A stretch of DNA of 10,765 bases. Origin: Gracilaria caudata. Taxonomy: Eukaryota > Rhodophyta > Florideophyceae > Gracilariales > Gracilariaceae. The stretch is taken from the NCBI GenBank assembly GCA_030374735.1, contig JASCIV010000887.1, forward strand, positions 1 through 10,765, written 5' to 3'. Below the pieces are notes generated by a model, which was not told where the DNA came from, did no database searches, and saw only the letters and a program-made list of their open reading frames with translations. Within the stretch, counting starts at the first letter, position 1. Every line of letters starts with the position of its first letter. Position numbers and translations under genes: made by a program. Below, piece by piece: positions 6,881 to 10,765 of this stretch.

Positions 6881-8458
6881 TTAAAATAGAGGAGCACCCC
6901 GCGGAACCATGATCGCCAAAAGCTTGCCCCCTCCAGCAAGCGCTGTCTTGAACATCGAATCGAATAGTCGAGACTTGTATAATAACCGTATGGGCGACAA
7001 AAGTGCTTCTCCTGTCGACGGTAAAACCGTTTCCGTAAAAGTAGATGCCACAATGCCGTCAACCACAATTGTTCCTTCTAACGTGTGAGGATTGAACAAG
7101 CCTCTTTTCCTTGCAGTGTTAATTTTTGTTACCGTATCTAAAGTCCCGTTTCTCAGCTTCAGCTTGTCTCCGAGTTGAATCATGTGAGCTGCCTTGAGTT
7201 TTCCACCCACCGGAACATAATGCGTGGGTGTCAACGTTAGTACAGCTCCAGATGACACGTAAAGACTTACAAATGTTGCGAGAACGTTGCGCTTCCGATG
7301 TGTAAAGAAGTACACTTCAGAGTACGCTCCTCCGTCAACTCGAACTCTGTCTCCAACGCGAACATCAGCGATTGAGATTTCTTCACCAGACTCCAGCTCG
7401 ACTCTTGCGCTCTCAGGGAAGCATACATCATCATCACTCTCGTCGGGACTGGGTGTTTCAACCCCTCCCATACTGTCATTTGCAGAGGATGGCGATGGGC
7501 TAGGGCTTGCCTTCATGCTAGGGCTTGCAGGCATCGAGGAGCTCGGGGTTGGTGTCGGAGTCGGGGTCCTTGCCACAAGCGGTAACGTCACACTGGGTGA
7601 AGGGGATGGAGAAGGGGAAGGGGTGGCAGAGGGAGGCGGAGGGTTGACAACGACAGGCGCAGTGCTGTTGGCTCCCATAAGAGGGAAGCACTTGTCCATA
7701 TTTGGTGCATTCTGCAAGGCGAGTGTGTTGTTCGACAGTTTAGGAATGCTGACCGGTGATGGAGTGGGAGACGGTAGAGGGCTTTGTCCCGGCGCCAGCT
7801 TTCGTGTTTCCTTGTATAGACACAACTGCTCATCGGTCTTCACAGTGATCATACCCAGTTCAGTCGCGGCCAAATAAGCAAAGCCGAAGTTCAAATCACT
7901 GGCACCTGTTCGAGTACGAATGAACAAGAAAATCGTTCCAACTGTGAACTTCACCTTGTCACCGCAGATACGAGGCCTAGTCGACTCGATTCCGACATGA
8001 ATGGGATCAATATCGTTCAGAACATTAAAAGCGTTCAACGCTCTTGCGTTTGATGACAGAATTGTGAACACATTCTTAAGTCCGTTAGACTCGGCAGTTG
8101 GCTCGTCGGTCAGTTTCGAAGCAGGAATAACAAACATGTACTCCAAAGGATGGCCAGTCCCACATCGCACTCCGTCATGTATAATTGCCGAATGTGGAAT
8201 CACGGCGACACCATCCAATCCATTTGATGATTTGTTGCAGAAACCGACCACCTCATGAATGATTGTACTCCCGGCGCACTGGGCCTCAGTTAGATCACCC
8301 GAAGCTTTGTGTAAGTTTAATCCAGGAAGATCGTTTTGATCAAACAAGCGAGAAGCCGTGGGAAGTTCTAGCGGACCAACTGGAATCCTTGGAACTACAG
8401 CCGTGTAGGCGACTCCGGCAAGCATTAAAGAAATCAAAAGGTGCAAGAAGCTCTTCAT
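6881..8458 (-). CDS. Secreted protein with C-terminal Hint (Hedgehog/intein) domain
   Basis: This 525-residue protein starts at the first in-frame ATG (8458; A at -3); the frame continues upstream only through a TTG. Residues 1-20 are a signal peptide (Lys, then FLHLLISLMLAGVAYTA). Residues 21-220 form a domain I do not recognise, with cysteines at about 61, 74, 99, 165 and 213. Residues 222-344 are a Pro/Ser/Thr-rich linker, probably extended and O-glycosylated. From Cys346 to the end is a Hint/Hog domain: CFPESARVELESGE, then VGDRVRV, YFFTHRKRN, the LTPTH motif (Thr410-x-x-His413), GD-x-L, and the TLEGTIVVDGIVAS block. In Hedgehog the first Cys attacks the preceding peptide bond to form a thioester, and the TxxH Thr and His assist. 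Those residues are present, so self-cleavage before Cys346 is plausible. Position 387 is His where Hedgehogs have the sterol-activating Asp, and Thr473 replaces the Cys usually found after ...AS, so cholesterol transfer should not be assumed. The last 30 residues after SPIRLLYKS are poorly recognisable. Confidence 0.9.
   Translation of the reverse strand: MKSFLHLLISLMLAGVAYTAVVPRIPVGPLELPTASRLFDQNDLPGLNLHKASGDLTEAQCAGSTIIHEVVGFCNKSSNGLDGVAVIPHSAIIHDGVRCGTGHPLEYMFVIPASKLTDEPTAESNGLKNVFTILSSNARALNAFNVLNDIDPIHVGIESTRPRICGDKVKFTVGTIFLFIRTRTGASDLNFGFAYLAATELGMITVKTDEQLCLYKETRKLAPGQSPLPSPTPSPVSIPKLSNNTLALQNAPNMDKCFPLMGANSTAPVVVNPPPPSATPSPSPSPSPSVTLPLVARTPTPTPTPSSSMPASPSMKASPSPSPSSANDSMGGVETPSPDESDDDVCFPESARVELESGEEISIADVRVGDRVRVDGGAYSEVYFFTHRKRNVLATFVSLYVSSGAVLTLTPTHYVPVGGKLKAAHMIQLGDKLKLRNGTLDTVTKINTARKRGLFNPHTLEGTIVVDGIVASTFTETVLPSTGEALLSPIRLLYKSRLFDSMFKTALAGGGKLLAIMVPRGAPLF
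7445..7795 (-). repeat. Low-complexity Pro/Ser/Thr linker-coding segment
   Basis: Between the N-terminal domain and the Hint domain the minus strand encodes alternating SP, TP and PSPS runs, with purine-rich GGGGAAGGGG-type repeats on the plus strand (densest at 7540-7640). It contains one interrupting non-repetitive island with a second CFP tripeptide at residue 257. The purine/pyrimidine asymmetry is a consequence of Ser/Pro codons rather than an independent element. Confidence 0.7.
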
Positions 8459-8673
8459 CGTTGAAGTGAAAGATGTAAACAAAGACAGAAGAAAACAATG
8501 GGGATCAAAAAAAAGCCGCGAGAAGAACAAGACGTTAACGGTCAAGCTCTAACCTTTCTCACAATCGGGAACCAAACGCTGAACGACAATGTGAAAGACG
8601 CTGGGGCGTATTTGTTACTGAGAGTAGGTCGCGGTGGGGAAGAAGTTGTGGTCGCAGGAGAAGTGGTGGAGCC

Positions 8674-8680
8674 TTAAATA
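8674..8680 (-). promoter_or_regulatory. Possible TATA-like box for the Hint gene
   Basis: On the minus strand the sequence reads TATTTAA, about 215 bp upstream of the Hint ATG, followed by a pyrimidine-rich stretch (8630-8665) that could hold the transcription start. This predicts a 5' UTR of roughly 190 nt. The match is short and positional support is only indirect. Confidence 0.35.
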
Positions 8681-8818
8681 CTGGTGCGAGGACCTCCCGT
8701 GGGCGTGACTGCCAGAGTTTGTTTCCCCTCTCCTATCTACAACGCTTGCTGACACAGTGAACGCGACCTACCTCTTCGATTCATCCACGACGCGATTGGA
8801 GCCGCCTGTCCGGCATCC

Positions 8819-8843
8819 ATGTACAAGTTCAGAATGTACAAGT
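8819..8843. repeat. 10-bp direct repeat, 15-bp period
   Basis: ATGTACAAGT occurs at 8819-8828 and again at 8834-8843. Each copy contains the palindrome TGTACA, so the pair could be a duplicated binding site upstream of the Hint gene. It may equally be chance. Confidence 0.35.
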
Positions 8844-9252
8844 GATTGAGAAGTATGCAAGCCGCAGACACTGAAGGTAGATGGCTGGATGGAAAACCGC
8901 ACAATGCGGAAGCTTCGATCAGTGTGATGCTCCCCGTGTCTCAAATGAAGTGCACTGCGAATTGAGCCGCATTATTCGAAGTGGGATACGTACAAGGAAC
9001 AACTTACGAAAGTGAAATGTAAACATATCTGACAGGACACGTCCGCACGAAGGGTTCCTCATTGCGCATTGAAAGATGAGAGGTGTTACTCCGCAACTTG
9101 CTTTAGTTCGCCTAGCCGTATTAAAAGATACAAAAAGCGGGTGGTAGAGAACGCTGGGTTCACCTTTCTGCTTTGATAGACTAACACAACGCATTCTGTC
9201 ACGCTACTCTCACAAAGTCACAAAAAGTCTCACAGACAGACACGGCGAATCC

Positions 9253-9342
9253 AACACGTTCAGCAATACACTGGTAAGCATTCCAGTACGTACGGATAGA
9301 GGACCGAAAAGAATGCGTTGGTGTCGAACACGTTCGCAATAC
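9253..9342. repeat. Pair of imperfect direct repeats
   Basis: AACACGTTC(A)GCAATAC occurs at 9253-9269 and, without the bracketed A, at 9327-9342, 74 bp apart. Both include the imperfectly palindromic AACACGTT/AACACGTTC. The flanks do not obviously match further, so this looks like a duplicated short element rather than a transposon end. Confidence 0.45.
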
Positions 9343-9742
9343 TTGTACGTGTAGGGAAGGTAACGCTTGTGGGGGTTAGCAAGTTAAGCACTGTACCATG
9401 CATTTGGAAATAGAGATGTGAATGCAGGTGTCGATTGACCACCAACACCGAGTGAAAGAGTTACGGCTTGTTTGCTGAGTTTGCTTGAAAAGCGTGCCTC
9501 GGTTTGGAAGGTTTTCTTCATGTACGCCATTCACAGAGACGCTCACATGCAAAATGCCTCCCGAACGCTCGTAAAACTCCGCATTTCTCCGTCGTGAAAC
9601 GTGTAGAGACCAGGACCCCCAAGCAATGGCTTTCCTATTGCATTTGGGCAGTCAATTGATGAGCGTTTTACGAAAAGGGGGGTGAAAGAAAACAAGGAAG
9701 TTCTCTCCAGTACAAGCCAGGAAAAAAAGCGGATGCAAAACG

Positions 9743-10387
9743 CTAGAGCATATTGGACGCTACCTGTGAGAAGCTAAGCTGTTCATCCATAGACGGCGGT
9801 TTTGGTTGATTGTCCTCGTTTGGCGGAATGGTGATAGTATCCTTATGAATGGTCCAGCCTCTCGAAGTGACATGCGATTGCACCTGCGCAGCATCAAGGT
9901 CAAGGATTTCGCTAAGCGAAGTGACATCAATAGTGTGATAGGTTCTGGAAACCACATCAGTCATAAACTCCCTAACGGCTGCAAAACTGCCCGGTACGCT
10001 TTCAAGCAAGTCGCGACAGGCTCCGGACGCGTCCCAAAACATCTTGAACTCACCGCGTTCGAGAAGATCTGCGAGCTGGGTGATGACGGGGATGGGTTCA
10101 TCTACCTGACAGCGCTCCGGAATGAGGTACAGACAGGCGAGGAAATCGGTAGTCGGAAGCGACATGAGCGCCTTGATGAGAATCTTGGCCACAATGGTGG
10201 GGTTGTACTTGGCTGGGTAGAATTGGTACAACTTGAGGGTGGCTAGATTTGCATCGGAATCGCAAAAGCCGCTGGACACTTGGTAATTGACGAACTGTTC
10301 CAGACGCGGAAGAATGGACGGGTCGTAGCGGTTGGTGCGAAGAAGGCGGTTGATTTCGTCCTCCAGGGTCTCTCCGTTCTGAGCCAT
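9743..10387 (-). CDS. EIF3K: Eukaryotic translation initiation factor 3 subunit K
   Basis: This 214-residue protein is eIF3k, a non-core subunit of the eIF3 complex that acts on the 40S ribosome during cytosolic translation initiation; it normally pairs with eIF3l. Length matches the human protein of about 218 residues. The start is the ATG at 10387 in a strong Kozak context (AAAATGG); a TTG two codons upstream is in frame but not needed. Recognisable family stretches are the N-terminal NRYDPSILPRLEQFV, the NLATLKLYQFYP helix, the ILIKALMSLPTTDFLACLYL segment of the HAM helical region (about residues 1-130), and the ESVPGSFAAVREFM... segment leading into the winged-helix part (about 131-185, with DLDAAQVQSHVTSRGW). 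The C-terminus is a short polar tail. The gene is intronless. Its stop at 9743 is followed by a long gap, so it is transcribed on its own. Confidence 0.96.
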   Translation of the reverse strand: MAQNGETLEDEINRLLRTNRYDPSILPRLEQFVNYQVSSGFCDSDANLATLKLYQFYPAKYNPTIVAKILIKALMSLPTTDFLACLYLIPERCQVDEPIPVITQLADLLERGEFKMFWDASGACRDLLESVPGSFAAVREFMTDVVSRTYHTIDVTSLSEILDLDAAQVQSHVTSRGWTIHKDTITIPPNEDNQPKPPSMDEQLSFSQVASNML

Positions 10388-10765
10388 TTTCAAGGCACGG
10401 CGAAGCGTTGAGGTTGGGGCGCGGGAACGAAGCTCGAGGGCGTTGTCTTGAGCGGATCTGGAATGGATAGACGCGGATCCGCGTGAGCGACACGACGGTT
10501 GTTGGCGACGCGTAGCACCGGCGGAGCATTAATTGACATACTTCGAAGGTAAATAGTTTTCAGGCAGCATAATTGGGGCCACATCGAATGATTGCGCAGA
10601 TATTTGCAGCGCATCACGTCAGCGCCGCGCTCGTCGTCCCCCCAATCTGCTCGCGCACGCGCGCCCCAGTCTTGCGAGCCGCAGTTGCCGCCTTCCAGCG
10701 CTACGAAAGACCCTCCGCCCGCCGCCGAATAGCTGAAGATCCTCAAACTCGCCCCCCTCTACCCG
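10388..10765 (-). promoter_or_regulatory. 5' region of eIF3k with a possible uORF
   Basis: This region should hold the eIF3k promoter and 5' UTR. On the minus strand, an ATG at 10539 opens a 49-codon frame ending in TGA at 10390-10392, two bases before the eIF3k ATG and in a different frame. The peptide is Pro/Arg-rich with no recognised motif. The part from about 10600 to 10765 is GC-rich and could be a shared promoter with a gene beyond the right edge. No TATA box is evident. Confidence 0.4.

Larger units (their letters stand above)
8459..9742. other. Long intergenic region upstream of the Hint gene
   Basis: This 1,284-bp stretch lies between the eIF3k stop and the Hint-gene start, both on the minus strand. 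It should contain the eIF3k 3' UTR at its right end and the Hint promoter at its left. I see no convincing gene: the 91-codon minus frame at 8919-9194 and the 62-codon frame at 9260-9448 have no recognisable motifs. It contains a 10-bp direct repeat (ATGTACAAGT at 8819 and 8834) and a 16/17-bp near-identical pair at 9253-9269 and 9327-9342. No tRNA or rRNA is seen. Confidence 0.55.

Noticed and set aside
6835..7068. Alternative C-terminus of the Hint protein in another frame
   Set aside because: No splice donor/acceptor pair supports a frame switch; I kept the continuous frame, although the last 30 residues are weakly recognisable.
7287..7877. 196-codon plus-strand open frame opposite the Hint gene
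   Set aside because: It mirrors the Hint coding sequence; its Gly/Val/Glu-rich repeats are just the reverse complement of the Pro/Ser linker.
8919..9194. 91-codon minus-strand frame as a small gene
   Set aside because: No signal peptide, domain or composition bias, and no sign of promoter or splicing; likely chance.

Overview
The window reads as nuclear DNA of a eukaryote. It carries a single-copy translation factor (eIF3k), one spliceosomal intron (GTGAGT donor, TACTAAC-type branch site), secreted proteins with N-terminal signal peptides, strong Kozak contexts and widely spaced monocistronic genes. Compact, nearly intronless genes, a Hedgehog-type Hint (Hog) domain on a secreted non-Hedgehog protein, and a TauE/SafE carrier with a plausible plastid transit peptide together fit a red alga best, perhaps a florideophyte such as a Chondrus-like species. 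That assignment is inference: nothing here is a decisive taxonomic marker.

Layout, left to right. 1-989: non-coding, possibly the flank of a gene beyond the left edge. 990-2981 (minus): a two-exon gene for a large secreted cysteine-rich repeat protein. 2982-3541: its upstream region. 3542-4771 (minus): a TauE/SafE-family anion exporter-like membrane protein with a Pro-rich N-terminus. 4772-5299: a very GC- and CpG-rich divergent promoter. 5300-6742 (plus): an orphan protein with about seven membrane spans. 6743-6880: a short convergent gap. 6881-8458 (minus): a secreted protein with an unrecognised N-terminal domain, a Pro/Ser/Thr linker and a C-terminal Hint/Hog autoprocessing domain. 8459-9742: a long gap with the probable promoter of that gene. 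9743-10387 (minus): eIF3 subunit k. 10388-10765: its 5' region, with a possible upstream ORF.

The genes do not form a pathway. Two products (cysteine-rich repeat protein, Hint protein) look secreted or extracellular, two are polytopic membrane proteins sharing a divergent promoter, and eIF3k is cytosolic housekeeping. The most interesting item is the Hint protein: it keeps the N-terminal Cys and the TxxH motif needed for the self-cleavage chemistry, but has His where animal Hedgehogs have the sterol-activating Asp, and its N-terminal secreted cargo matches nothing I recognise.
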